This document shows positions 25,373 to 34,955 of a stretch of 64,000 nt of DNA, piece by piece (the first letter of the stretch is position 1; each line of letters opens with the position of its first letter). The notes under the pieces are model-generated. The model had not been told where the DNA came from and made no database searches. It worked only from the letters and a program-made list of their open reading frames with translations. The DNA is from CAVWGP01 sp963754645 (GTDB taxonomy: Bacteria; Pseudomonadota; Alphaproteobacteria; Bin65): contig CAVWGP010000004.1 of the NCBI GenBank assembly GCA_963754645.1, forward strand, positions 434,001 to 498,000, written 5' to 3'. Both the position numbers and the translations under genes were made by a program.

Positions 25373-26867
25373 TCATGCGAGCCGGGGTTCTTGCGGCACG
25401 GCCACCGGCACAGCAAGCGACGGGACGGACTTGGCGGCCGGAAACCGAAGAACCGCTTGCACGGCGCCGCCGCGCTCGCCTTCGATGCTGAAAACGCCGC
25501 CCAGCGACTCGGTCATTTGCTTGGCGAGCGGCAGCCGCAGGCCAAGGTGAAAATTATGCGTCGTCCAGGGGTTCTCAGCCTTGCCGCCGAGTTTCAGCAG
25601 ATTGACGATTTCGGCCTGGCTAAAGCCGGCTCCGACATCGCGCACGGCGTATTCGACGAAGCGTCCGCTTTCGGCGCCGCGCGCCGTCAGATCGACGCGC
25701 CCGCTTGCCGGTGTCGATTTGACCGCGAGCCCGACGAGATTGAGCAGGATTTGCCGCAACCGCGCCGCGTCGACCGCGGCGGCCGGCGTCGCTGCGTCCG
25801 CCATGGGAACGACGGAAATATCGCGAGCTTGCGCCTGTTTGCGGTGCGCGTCGTGGACGTTTCTGCATCACTTCGAGCGTCGACAATCCGTGTTCCGGAA
25901 CTTGACGCAGGCTTTGCTCGATCTCGCCCATGGCCACGACTTCTTCGACGAGCCGGAGCATGTGGTTGCCCGAATCATGGATGTCCGCGGCATATTGCCG
26001 AACGCGCGCCGTGTCGTGCGCCGCAAACGACGGCGACTTCATCATCTCGGCGAAGCCGAGAATGGCGTTGAGCGGCGTGCGGAACTCGTGGCTGACGTTC
26101 ATCATGAACTGGGATTTGGCGTCCGCGAAGGCGTCGGCGCGCGCGGCCTCGGTGGCGAGCTCGATGCGCTCGTTTTCGGCAACCTTGAGGCGGCGGTGAA
26201 TGTGAATCAGCAGCAGCAAGAGACTGACATAGAACACGAACATCAAGGCCAGGAGCTGGCCGGTGCGTTGGAAAAGGCTGCTTCGAATCAAGCCGACGAG
26301 CGGCGATACGTCGAGATAGACATCGAACACGCCGGCAATCTCGGCGCGCCCAACGCCGGCGCGGACGGGGACATATGAATGGACGATGTGCCGGTTCTCG
26401 GCAACGCCCGAGATCGTCGTGATCGACTTGCGAAAATCGCTGACCGTTGCGTTTGCGCCGGCAAGGGCGCGCCGCAAGCCGACGCTGCGGTCGTTCGTCG
26501 TCCCGATCTCGCTCGCATCGATGGCGTAAACGATCGTGCCGCGGCGATCGAATATCTTGATCTTCAACAGGCCCGTCTCGCGGAAATTCTGGCTGAGAAA
26601 GCCTTCGATCGCGCGGACGGCCGCGGCGGCTTCGCCCCCCGAAGCGGGCGCTACTCCCAGCAAAACGTCGGCGTGATGCGCGACGCCCAATTGAACGGCG
26701 CGTGCAATCAGTTCGTTGTTCTGCTCCGACTGGATGCGCATCGTGTGGGCCGAATGCTCCCACTCGAGCAGGGCATCGACCGCGCAAACAATGACGATGA
26801 ACACGGCGCCGACGGCCGCGAACAAGCGGGGGAATGCGTGCGTCGATTGGATGGCAAAAAGTTTCAT
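25373..26867 (-). pseudogene. sensor histidine kinase, frameshifted before HATPase
   Basis: Starts at ATG 26867 (MKLFAIQSTHAF); membrane segments near the N-terminus and around LALMFVFYVSLLLLLIHIH flank a periplasmic sensor. HisKA box NVSHEFRTPLNAILGFAEMM is intact. After LSTLEVMQK the frame is lost (25855-25872) and continues in another frame as DAHRKQAQARDISVVPMADA and an HATPase domain (LRQILLNLVGLAVKS, VRDVGAGFS, LGLRLPLAKQM). The N-box Asn is replaced by Gly (NLVGLAV), so ATP binding is questionable even if the frame were restored. No regulator gene adjacent. Confidence 0.75.
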
Positions 26868-27082
26868 CGCCCCGCTTCGGCCGGTGTTATGGATGTGCAA
26901 TTTGGGGCAAATAGGGTTTCGAATTTGTTAACCACAGAGGAGGCTCATCGTGATTTTTCAAGTTCTGATTGAGCCGCCTGCGGGTCATCGCAACGGGGAT
27001 TGGGTAACGACGACCGTCTTTGCTTTATGGAATATCGCCGTTAGGCTCTTTCGTCCGTCATCGATTTTGGGAGGGGAAAATC
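26868..27082. other. gene-free stretch with partial palindrome
   Basis: 215 nt with no gene. Contains TTAACCACAGAGG (26928-26940), matching the left tip of the ACCACAGAGG palindromic family without its partner arm. Confidence 0.4.
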
Positions 27083-27496
27083 ATGCCAAGCGCAGTCCTA
27101 CAGTTGCTTGCTCGTTTGCTTTAAGCGCAGCTCTTTCTTGTCAGCGGTTGGAACAAGGCCTTCGTCGATCCGTTCCCAGGATTTGTCAAACGCCTGGCGG
27201 ACAAGGGGTTCCCGCTGCCTGAAATATTCGCCTATGGCAATCTGGTCTTCGAATTCGCCGTCGTGCTGTGCCTGGTCATCGGCTTCAAGACGCGGATCAC
27301 GGCGCTGGCGGCCATGGCATTTTGTCTCGTCGCCGGTCTGTTGTTCCATGATTTTTGGAACGTTGCGGCGCCTGCGAAATACGGCCAGACGGTTCAATTG
27401 CTTAAGAATTTTGCCATGATGGGCGGATTGATTTATCTCGCTATTTATGGCCCTGGGCGATTGAGCGTGGACGGCACGGAGGCAAAGACGGCGTAA
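27083..27496 (+). pseudogene. DoxX-family membrane protein, interrupted by a stop codon
   Basis: ATG 27083 has a GGAGGGGA ribosome-binding site, and the frame reads MPSAVLQLLARLL, TAA (27122-27124), then AQLFLVSGWNKAFVDP, KGFPLPEIFAYGNLVFE, VIGFKTRITALAAMAF and LKNFAMMGGLIYLA, a complete DoxX-like four-helix protein of about 137 residues. The single nonsense codon lies where Leu is expected. A start at 27263 would give only the second half (77 residues). A plus-strand terminator follows at 27647. Confidence 0.75.
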
Positions 27497-27646
27497 GGCC
27501 GCCTGAACCAGGCCTTTCGATTTGGCGTTCAGATAATGTTAACGCCTGTTTGCGATTGTGGTTAGCGGATGGCGGTGACGCCTTCCACGAGCAGGCGCGC
27601 CATTGTCCTCCGTAATGCGCGCGCTGGCTGAAGCCGTATTTTCGAT

Positions 27647-27682
27647 ATCCGCGCCATGGGTTGTCCCACTCATGGCGCGGAT
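27647..27682 (+). terminator. hairpin with T-rich tail
   Basis: ATCCGCGCCATG and CATGGCGCGGAT, perfect 12-bp arms with a 12-nt loop, followed by TTCTTTT on the plus strand. Probably terminates the DoxX transcript; also lies just past the end of the minus-strand TRAP gene. Confidence 0.6.
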
Positions 27683-27708
27683 TTCTTTTGCGCCGGCTGC
27701 GCGGCGGC

Positions 27709-29950
27709 TCAATTCGCTCCGGCCGCCGCGGTTTGCAGGGGCGGCGAGGGAACGCGGCCGGCCGGATCGGCGCCGTGCCGGCGGCGCTGATAGGCGAAAA
27801 TCCCAAGCCCGATCGCGAGGCCGGTGAGCGTGCTGTAGAGCTCGGGCAGCATCATGCCGATCGCGCCAATGCCAAGCAGGACACGCAAGGCCGCGGCGAG
27901 CGGGCCGTTGAGCCAGCCTTCGGTGGCGCAAGCCAGGAAGTATACGCCGGCCATCGCCGAGGCGAGCGCCGCCACGATGCTCTGCCAATCGCCGCGGCCG
28001 AGCAGCACGGGGCTGTAGAAAAACATGAATGGCACGATGAACGCCGCCAACCCGTTGCGGCACGCGATCCACGAGGTGCGCCAGGGATCGGCCTTGGCCA
28101 TCGCCGCCGCCGCAAAGGAGGCGACGGCGACCGGCGGCGTGATCGCCGACATCACCGCATAGTAAAAAATGAACATATGGGCGACCAGCTTGTCGATACC
28201 GATCCCGATCAAGCCGGGCGCCACGACCGAGGCGGCGACGGCATAAGCGGCGGTCGTCGGCATGCCCATGCCGAGGACCGTGACGATGATCGCGGAGAAC
28301 AGTAGAGCAATAAGCTTGTTGTCGCCCGAGATCGTCAGCATCACGGTGGCGAGGCGTTGTCCAATGCCGGTCACGCCGATGGCGCCGACGACGATGCCGG
28401 CGGCGGCGCAGCAGGCAATGAGCTGCAGCGAATCGCGCGTGCCCGTATTGAGCGCAGCGGCGAGGCCGGGAACGCCGAAGGCCGTGGCACCGGGACGCAG
28501 CGCGAGCGGGCTCGCCTCGCGCCTGGCGAACCAGCCCACGGCCAGCCCCAGCGCGATCGATGACAGCGCCAGCGCGAAGAACAATTGCTTGCCGCCGTAG
28601 GCTTTGAGCGCAGCGGCGATATCGACCGCCAGTCCGCCGAAGCCCAGCCCGCCCGCGATGGCGGGCAGGTCGTCTTCGAGCAGCGAAACGAGCAGTGCAA
28701 GCGCGAGAATCAGCACCACGCCAAGCAGGACGGCGCGCCAAAGGTCGCGCCCCGTCTTGTCGCGCGCGATTTGATACAGCGTGACCAGGATCGCCGCGAT
28801 CATGCCGAGCGCCGCGGCGCGGAATGCCGAAAATCCCGTGATGAAGGCGTAGATGAGAAAAAAGATCGGCGCGATGAAATAAATCTTGAGCAGCATCGGG
28901 CGGATGCGCGGCAGCTCGGCGCGCGGAATGCCCTTGAGGCCGTGGCGCAGCGCGTGCAGATGGCAGTGCGCGTAGTTGGCGACGTAGAACAGCAGGCAGG
29001 GAATGATCGCCATATAGGCGATTTGCGCATAAGGCGTCGCCGTGATTTCGGCCATCAGGAAGGCGCCGGCGCCCAGCACGGGCGGCGTGATCTGCCCGCC
29101 GGTGGACGATGTCGCCTCGATCGCGGCGGCGGTGGCGCGGTCGTAGCCGACGCGGCGCATCATCGGGATTGTGATCGTGCCCGAGGCGACGACGTTGGCG
29201 ACCGAGCTGCCGCTGATCGAGCCGAACATGACGCCCGAGAGCACCGCGACCTTGGCCGGCCCGCCGCGCGCCCAGCCGACCAGCGCCACCGAGAGATCGT
29301 TGAAATAGTCGCCGGCGCCGGAGCGCGACAGGAACGCCGCGAACACGACGAACATGATGATGAAGGTCGATGAGACTTCGAGCGTCTGCCCGAAGACGCC
29401 GAGATCGCTGAATATCGCCACGAACCAATCGCCGGAATCGCGAAGCCCCGGTGATAGAGCGAGCCCGGCATGAAGGGGCCGACGGTAGCCATATGCCGAG
29501 GAAAACCGCGGCGATAATCGTGAGCGCCCAACCCGCGGTGCGCCGGACGAATTCAAGCACGACAAGGATCCCGACAATCGAGGCGACGAGATCCCCGCGC
29601 GTGTAGGAGGAGCCGGCGCGGCCTTGCCAGGCAGCAAAATCGCCGATGAAGTGCGCGGCGACGCCACCGCACGCGGCGATCAGCAGCCAGTCGTACCACG
29701 GGATGCGGCCGCCATTGTCGCGCGCGTTGGAACGCACCAGCGCGAAAGCGAGCGCGGCGCCGCCGCACAGATGCACGATGCGGAACAGGATCGAATCGAG
29801 CGCGAGATAATTGAGGTTGAGCAGGTGAAACGCGGCGAAGCCCGCGCTTAGTACGAACAACAAGCCGGTCAGCGGGCCGCTCAGCTCGCGCCACGTGCTG
29901 CCGAATTCCTGTTCGTTGATCGCCGGCGGCGGGGCGGCGGCGTCAGCCAT
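27709..29950 (-). pseudogene. TRAP transporter fused membrane subunit (TAXI type), frameshifted
   Basis: ATG 29950 opens a large permease in which the small (DctQ-like) and large (DctM-like) subunits are fused. The N-terminal helices read to VFLGIWLPSAP; the next conserved piece PGSLYHRGF is in a second frame, and FVAIFSDLGVFGQTLEVSS onward in a third, so two shifts lie within 29440-29500. The remainder is intact (SGSSVANVVASGTITIPMM, ATSSTGGQITPPVLGAG, GMGMPTTAAYAVAASVVAP), with a final helix-rich extension. It pairs with the TAXI binding protein 93 nt upstream. Function would be sodium- or proton-driven uptake of an organic acid or glutamate-like solute. Confidence 0.85.
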
Positions 29951-29974
29951 GATCGACGGTGCCGTGCGAATCTG

Positions 29975-30001
29975 TAGGGGCGGGTCTAAGACCCGCCCCT
30001 A
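29975..30001. repeat. GGGGCGGGTC palindrome inside TRAP operon
   Basis: TAGGGGCGGGTC-TAA-GACCCGCCCCTA, perfect 12-bp arms, between the binding-protein stop and the permease start. Same family at 39531; it could reduce or stabilise the downstream message. Confidence 0.75.
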
Positions 30002-30043
30002 CCGGGCGAAATCGCTCGACACGCAATTCGAATGCGTCCGCTG

Positions 30044-31000
30044 CTACTTGAGATTGTCGGGAATCTTGATGCCTTTCTCGGCGTAGTATTTCACCGCGCC
30101 GGGATGGAAAGGCAGGAAGGCGTTCTTCGTCCAATTCTCCATCAGCGTTTCCTTGGCGGCGGCGTGGCCGCGCACCATCTCGGCGTTGTTCTCGAGCACG
30201 GCCTTGGTGATTTTGTACGCCGTGTCGTCGTCGATTTCCTTGTGCACGATGAAGAAATTGTAGACGCCGACGGTCTTGTGGTCCTCGGTCTGCGACTTGT
30301 AGGTGCCTTTGGGAATCGTCGCATCCGACATTTCCGGCAGCGCCTTCTTGATCGCCGCGATCTCGGCCGCGGTGAAGGTGAACAACGTGACCTCCTTGGA
30401 GTTATCCAGCTCGGAATAGGCGGCGATGGGAATGCCGGCGCAGAACGGAAACGCGTCGATCAAGCCGTCGGCAAGTTGATTCGACATGTCGCTCGCCTGG
30501 CCGAAACGGATCGTCGTCTCGATATTGAGCGCCTTGAACATGAGCGGAAAATAGGTGCCGCAGGTGCCGGCGCGCGGGCCGACGCCGGATTTCTTGCCCT
30601 TCAAATCCGCCGCCGTCTTGATGCCGCTCTTTTTCAGTGCGATGAAATGGAACGGCGTGTCGTACATCGGAAACAGCGCGCGGATGCCGTCGTACTTCTT
30701 GCCCTGGGTCCATTCGCCCTGGCCGGTCCAGGCTTGCAGCGCGATGCCCATCGTTGTCATGCCAAGCTCGACCTTCTTGTCGTGCACCAGAATGACGTTC
30801 TGGTTCGGGCCCTGGGTCTGCTGGGTCGAAACCGTGATGCCGATCTTGTCGGTCAGCAGCTTGGCGAGCACGCCGCCATAAACGAAATAGGTGCCGCCGA
30901 CCGAAGCCGTGCCGAGGGTGAGGCTCTTGGGCTGGGCATGGGCGCCGGCCGCAGCGGCGGCGAGGGCGCAGGCTATCAGGAACGGCCGTGCGAAACGCAT
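30044..31000 (-). CDS. TAXI-family TRAP solute-binding protein
   Basis: A 318-residue periplasmic protein with signal peptide (MRFARPFLIACALAAAAAG). TAXI hallmarks: TLGTASVGGTYFVYGG near the mature start, STQQTQGPNQNV, and RAGTCGTYFPLMF in the middle. It delivers substrate to the fused TRAP permease encoded just downstream. Frame intact, unlike its permease. Substrate unknown. Confidence 0.9.
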   Translation of the reverse strand: MRFARPFLIACALAAAAAGAHAQPKSLTLGTASVGGTYFVYGGVLAKLLTDKIGITVSTQQTQGPNQNVILVHDKKVELGMTTMGIALQAWTGQGEWTQGKKYDGIRALFPMYDTPFHFIALKKSGIKTAADLKGKKSGVGPRAGTCGTYFPLMFKALNIETTIRFGQASDMSNQLADGLIDAFPFCAGIPIAAYSELDNSKEVTLFTFTAAEIAAIKKALPEMSDATIPKGTYKSQTEDHKTVGVYNFFIVHKEIDDDTAYKITKAVLENNAEMVRGHAAAKETLMENWTKNAFLPFHPGAVKYYAEKGIKIPDNLK

Positions 31001-31063
31001 TCTCGATTCTCCCTATGGCAAAAAGCTTGTTGCGCCAATTATAGCGTCACCGCGCGGCCGATC

Positions 31064-31585
31064 CTAGACTGGCGAGAAGCTGGAAATCCCCTCGTCCGTC
31101 GTGACGCCGTCCGTGGTCTCCGCCAGCAGGGTTGCGATCACCGCGCCGATCAGCATGTCGTCTTCCGGGCCGAAGCTGTGGCGGCGGATCAAGCCGCGCT
31201 TGTCGATCAGGATCAGGCTGGGCGTGCCGCGCATGTCGTAGGCGCGCATGGTGAGCGGCGTCGTCTGCGGCGCTTCGTGCCGGTCGATGGCGATGGGGAA
31301 GCTGAGCCGGTACTCGTGAATGAACGCCTTCAAGGCAACCGGCGGCATCGCCTCGTGATGTTCGAACACCGAATGCAGGCCGATGGTGACGCAGCCCGCC
31401 TTGCCGAAGACGCGCTGGATTTTCTCGGCCTGGGGAATGCCGTGGCTGACGCAGCCGGGACACAGCATCTGGAATGCATGCATCGCGACGACGCTGCCGC
31501 GCAGATCGGCCAAGGTCAGCGGAATGGGCGTGTTGAACCATTCGCTGGCCTCGATCTCGGGCGCCTCGACCGGTAGATCATCCAT
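31064..31585 (-). CDS. thioredoxin-fold redoxin, CPGC motif
   Basis: A 173-residue cytoplasmic thioredoxin-like protein starting at ATG 31585. Redox motif MLCPGCVSHG, AMHAFQMLCPGC on the first strand, cis-Pro in MRGTPSLILIDKRG. TlpA/peroxiredoxin-like. Its start overlaps the end of the MarR gene by 8 nt, so the two form an operon and the redoxin is probably controlled by, or tunes, the regulator. Confidence 0.85.
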   Translation of the reverse strand: MDDLPVEAPEIEASEWFNTPIPLTLADLRGSVVAMHAFQMLCPGCVSHGIPQAEKIQRVFGKAGCVTIGLHSVFEHHEAMPPVALKAFIHEYRLSFPIAIDRHEAPQTTPLTMRAYDMRGTPSLILIDKRGLIRRHSFGPEDDMLIGAVIATLLAETTDGVTTDEGISSFSPV

Positions 31586-32252
31586 GGTTCGTTTCCTGCG
31601 GTGGGATGGCGTTGAAGCGCAGCCATGCGGCGTCGCGCTCGGTTTCGCTGGCTTCGGCGTGATCGGCGCAATCGAGGCGCAGATCGCGATCGCCGAACGC
31701 GGCATCGATGAAGGCGCAATGATGCGGCGCGCTTGGGCGCTGGGCGTGGCGATTGGGCTGGAAATGGCGGCAGGTCAGGCACAGGCGCGAGACCGGAATT
31801 TCGCCGCTCGTTTGCAGGGTGCGGATGATCTTCAAGATGGCGCGCAGAAACACCTCGCGCTCCGCGGCGGCGAGCGTGCCCACGGCGCCCAACAGGAGAT
31901 CGGGCCATTGCGCCGAGCGCGCGGCCTCGCGCTTGCCCGCGGCGGTGAGCTTCAGCGCCACGGCGCGGCCGTCGTCGGGCGCGCGCAGCTTGGCGACCAG
32001 TCCCTTGCGCACCAGGGCCGATACGGCCTCGCTCGCCGTCGGCGCCGAGATTGCGAGGCCCTCGGCGATGCTGGCCAGGCGCTGCGGCTGCTTGCCGCGC
32101 GCGCGCAGCAGGGCGAGGATCTGGCCCTGGGTCGGCGTCAGCCCGCGCGCCTCGCCAGCCCGCCACGCGCCGCTGCGCAGCGCCATGCCGATCTTGGCAA
32201 GGCCGGCCACCAGGCGGTTGGGCAGGGGAACGGGATGCGCGATGGCGGGCAT
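31578..32252 (-). CDS. MarR-family regulator with Cys-rich C-terminal domain
   Basis: A 224-residue protein: winged helix-turn-helix core (LTPTQGQILALLRARG, ISAPTASEAVSALVRKGLV, DDGRAVALKLTAAG) plus an extra 70-residue C-terminus with CLTCRHF, HHCAFIDAAF and LRLDCADH. The four Cys and two His could bind zinc or a cofactor or serve as a redox switch. Coupled to a redoxin gene, which supports redox sensing. ATTAGCACTCCGAATTAA (minus strand, 32255-32279 region) upstream is a candidate operator. Confidence 0.8.
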   Translation of the reverse strand: MPAIAHPVPLPNRLVAGLAKIGMALRSGAWRAGEARGLTPTQGQILALLRARGKQPQRLASIAEGLAISAPTASEAVSALVRKGLVAKLRAPDDGRAVALKLTAAGKREAARSAQWPDLLLGAVGTLAAAEREVFLRAILKIIRTLQTSGEIPVSRLCLTCRHFQPNRHAQRPSAPHHCAFIDAAFGDRDLRLDCADHAEASETERDAAWLRFNAIPPQETNHG

Positions 32253-32390
32253 GGCCGATTTGGTTAATTCGGAGTGCTAATGATATGATAGCGTGCCGGA
32301 CCGCCAAGTCAATGTCGGGTGTGGTTTGGCCCAAGGCTCCGCTTGGCGTAGAACCGCCGATCCAACGCTTGAGGCGACCGAAAACTGGCG

Positions 32391-32957
32391 ATGCCCCGGC
32401 ACAAAGCCCTCTTCCTCGACCGCGACGGCGTGGTCAATCGCGATCGCGGCTATGTCCATCGGATCGCGGATTTCGAATTCGTGGCGCCGGTCTTCGAGCT
32501 GTGCCGCCTGGCGCGGGCGCGCGGCTACGCGCTCGTCATCGTCACCAATCAATCCGGCATCGCACGCGGGCTGTACGGCGAGGCGGAGTATCGCGCGCTC
32601 ACCGAATGGATGCTCGGCCGCTTCCGCGCCGAGGGCGTCGACATCGCGGCGGTCTATCACTGCCCCTACCATCCGACCGAGGGCGTCGGCGAGTACCGGC
32701 GCGAGCATCCCTGGCGCAAGCCCGCGCCCGGCATGCTGCTCGAAGCGGCGCGCGTCCATGATCTCGATCTTGCGCGCTCGATCCTGATCGGCGACAAGGA
32801 CAGCGACATCGCCGCCGCGCGCGCGGCGGGTGTCGGAACCGCGATCTTGATCGCGCCCGCGCGGCCGCCGGCCGCGGCTGGCGGCGGGCCGTCGCTCGTG
32901 CTCGATTCGCTCGCGGCGGCGCTGGCGTGGTTCGAACGGCAGGCGGCTGAAACCTAG
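32391..32957 (+). CDS. gmhB: GmhB-like HAD phosphatase
   Basis: A 188-residue HAD-superfamily phosphatase related to D-glycero-D-manno-heptose 1,7-bisphosphate 7-phosphatase and HisB. Motif I FLDRDGVVNRD, motif II VTNQSG, Lys in HPWRKPAPGM, motif IV IGDKDSDIAAA. The zinc loop keeps CPYHP, but the later Cys pair is replaced by EHPW, so zinc binding may be lost. No heptose or histidine genes are nearby, so the substrate is uncertain. Confidence 0.8.
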   Translation: MPRHKALFLDRDGVVNRDRGYVHRIADFEFVAPVFELCRLARARGYALVIVTNQSGIARGLYGEAEYRALTEWMLGRFRAEGVDIAAVYHCPYHPTEGVGEYRREHPWRKPAPGMLLEAARVHDLDLARSILIGDKDSDIAAARAAGVGTAILIAPARPPAAAGGGPSLVLDSLAAALAWFERQAAET

Positions 32958-32967
32958 GGACGCGCCA

Positions 32968-33186
32968 ATGGATTATTATCTGATCGGCAGAATTCTCGCC
33001 GTCCTGTTTTGGCCGGCGCTGATCGCGGTCGCGGTTTACGGCATCGGTTTCGCTATCGCCTGGACGCGGCCGGCGGAACTGGCCGCCACGATCCGGCGCT
33101 GGTCGCTGGTCGCCGCCCTCGCGCTATTCGCCGCCACCGCCGTCATGTCGCTCGGCAGCCTGTTGCGTATTCTGCGCGGGGGATGA
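32968..33186 (+). CDS. small two-helix membrane protein
   Basis: A 72-residue protein from ATG 32968, 10 nt after gmhB, with two transmembrane segments (IGRILAVLFWPALIAVAVYG and SLVAALALFAATAVMSLGSL). Probably co-transcribed with the phosphatase. Unknown function. Confidence 0.6.
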   Translation: MDYYLIGRILAVLFWPALIAVAVYGIGFAIAWTRPAELAATIRRWSLVAALALFAATAVMSLGSLLRILRGG

Positions 33187-33196
33187 GGGGAAGGGA

Positions 33197-33285
33197 ACCA
33201 CAGAGGCACGGAGGCACAGAGAAGACGTTGTCGCGCGCCTTCGGCGCGCATTCTTGGCTCCTCGGAGCCTCTGTGCCTCTGTGGT
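33197..33285. repeat. palindromic element ACCACAGAGG family
   Basis: Arms ACCACAGAGGCACGGAGGC and CTCTGTGCCTCTGTGGT, inner hairpin GCGCGCCTTCGGCGCGC. Same family at 383-466. Sits between converging gmhB-side and PBP4 genes. Confidence 0.75.
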
Positions 33286-33300
33286 AAAACTTACTGTTCG

Positions 33301-34869
33301 CTACAGCGTTTCCGCCCAGCGGCGGACCACGGAGCGGCGCATTTCGTTGCCGCGGCGGTTCCAGCCGCGCGGCGGCGGCTCCTTGTGCGTCGTCGCCGTG
33401 GCGCCGCCGTCGCGGCCGGCGGTTTCGCGCACTTTGTAATCCGAGACGAAGATGGCGAAGATCACGTCGCGGCCTTTCTTGGTGTGGAGATAGCCGGCGA
33501 CGGCGCTGGCGAAATTGATCGTGCCGGTTTTGGCGCGCACTTCGACCCGCTCGCGCGGCTGTCCCTTGCCGCGGCCGTTGCGCTCCGCCTCGTGGTCGTC
33601 GTCGACCCTGCCGGCGTTGTAGTTCTTCAGCAGGTCGGCATAGCTCTGATTGCCCAACCGGAGGCCTTGCGCATTGCGCAGGATCGCCACCATCTGCTCC
33701 GGCGAAATCCGCGTGTCGCGCGTCAGGCCCGACGAATTGCGCAAATCGAAGCCGGTCCAATCGGCGTCCTTGATCGCGCTCTTGGTCCAGTCGCCGATAA
33801 TCTTGGCGGCTTCGGCGATCGTGCTCGGCTTGCCGGTGAGCTTGTGCGCCGCGGCGAGGCCGAGCATCTCGGCCGCCATGTTGTTGGAGAAACGCTGCAC
33901 CCGCTGCACGATCTCCGGCAACGGCTTCGACAGCGAGCGATGCACGAGGCGCGCCGCTTCGGGCATGGCGTCGGCGACGGGCTCGGGCAGGGTCATGCCG
34001 TCGCGCTCGGCGATCTTGCGGAAGACATGCGCGGCGGAGAAGGCGGGCGCCTTGACCGGAAGATTGATCTCGCCCTTGGGCTTGGTGCCGGGCGACAGCA
34101 GCCAGGCCGGCTGCTTGGGGTCGTCGCGATAGACCAGTCCGTAGGCCGCCGGCGCGCCGGGCGGCGCGATGCCGGATTTGAGATAGCCGACCTCGACATC
34201 GCCGTGATCGGTTTGCGAAAAGAATTTCGCGGCGAGCGATTCCTTGTCCTTGCCGCGCTCCCATTTGAGCCGCAGCACGTTGAAGTTGATCGAGAGCGCG
34301 GCGATGCCGGGATTGTAGGCCGCGGCTTCCTCGTATTTCTCGTCGATGGCGGTGACGGATTTGTAGAGCGTCGAATCGTACACGAAGCGGCCGGCGACGC
34401 GGGTGATGCCCTCGGCTTTGAGGCGCGCGATCATCACGGCGAATTCGTCGTGCGTGAGCACCGGATCGCCGAGGCCTTTCAGAAACAGATCGCCCGTCAG
34501 CGTGCCGTTTTGCACGGTTCCCGTCATGCGCAATTCGGTGGCGAAGCGGTGCTCGGCGCCGAGCAGCGTCAGCGCCGCGATCGTCGACACGATCTTGATC
34601 GACGACGCCGGCGGAAACGGCTCCTTGGGCTGGCGCGACTGCAGCACCTGGCCGGTCTTGGCGTCGATGACGAGATAGGCGAGGCCGCTGAGCGGAATAT
34701 GGTGGCGCTTGGCGAGATCCTCGTCCGACGCGGTCTCGTTGTCCTCGGTGTTCTCGGCCGCCTTGGGTTTCTTGGCTTCGGCGGGTGCTGCGGCCAGCAT
34801 AAGCGCGGCCAGCGCGCCGAAGGCGCCGAAGGCGCGCCGCCAGGAAGGCAGATTGGATTGAACGCTCAT
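33301..34869 (-). CDS. dacB: D-alanyl-D-alanine carboxypeptidase, PBP4 family
   Basis: About 522 residues with a signal sequence (RAFGAFGALAALMLAAAPAEA). Serine-type motifs: SxxK in PASSIKIVST, SxN in FSNNMAA, KTG in RAKTGTINFA, matching S13 (PBP4) enzymes that trim or cleave peptidoglycan peptides in the periplasm. A lysine/glutamate-rich segment precedes the domain. Start at ATG 34869 (MSVQSNLPSW) is preferred over 34887. Divergent from the SDR at 34956. Confidence 0.88.
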   Translation of the reverse strand: MSVQSNLPSWRRAFGAFGALAALMLAAAPAEAKKPKAAENTEDNETASDEDLAKRHHIPLSGLAYLVIDAKTGQVLQSRQPKEPFPPASSIKIVSTIAALTLLGAEHRFATELRMTGTVQNGTLTGDLFLKGLGDPVLTHDEFAVMIARLKAEGITRVAGRFVYDSTLYKSVTAIDEKYEEAAAYNPGIAALSINFNVLRLKWERGKDKESLAAKFFSQTDHGDVEVGYLKSGIAPPGAPAAYGLVYRDDPKQPAWLLSPGTKPKGEINLPVKAPAFSAAHVFRKIAERDGMTLPEPVADAMPEAARLVHRSLSKPLPEIVQRVQRFSNNMAAEMLGLAAAHKLTGKPSTIAEAAKIIGDWTKSAIKDADWTGFDLRNSSGLTRDTRISPEQMVAILRNAQGLRLGNQSYADLLKNYNAGRVDDDHEAERNGRGKGQPRERVEVRAKTGTINFASAVAGYLHTKKGRDVIFAIFVSDYKVRETAGRDGGATATTHKEPPPRGWNRRGNEMRRSVVRRWAETL

Positions 34870-34955
34870 CGTCCCCGTTTCCGTCATTGCCGATTGTCGC
34901 GCGGCAGAGATAATAACCGTACGGCGCGCTGCTCTTATATATAAGAGGATAATCG

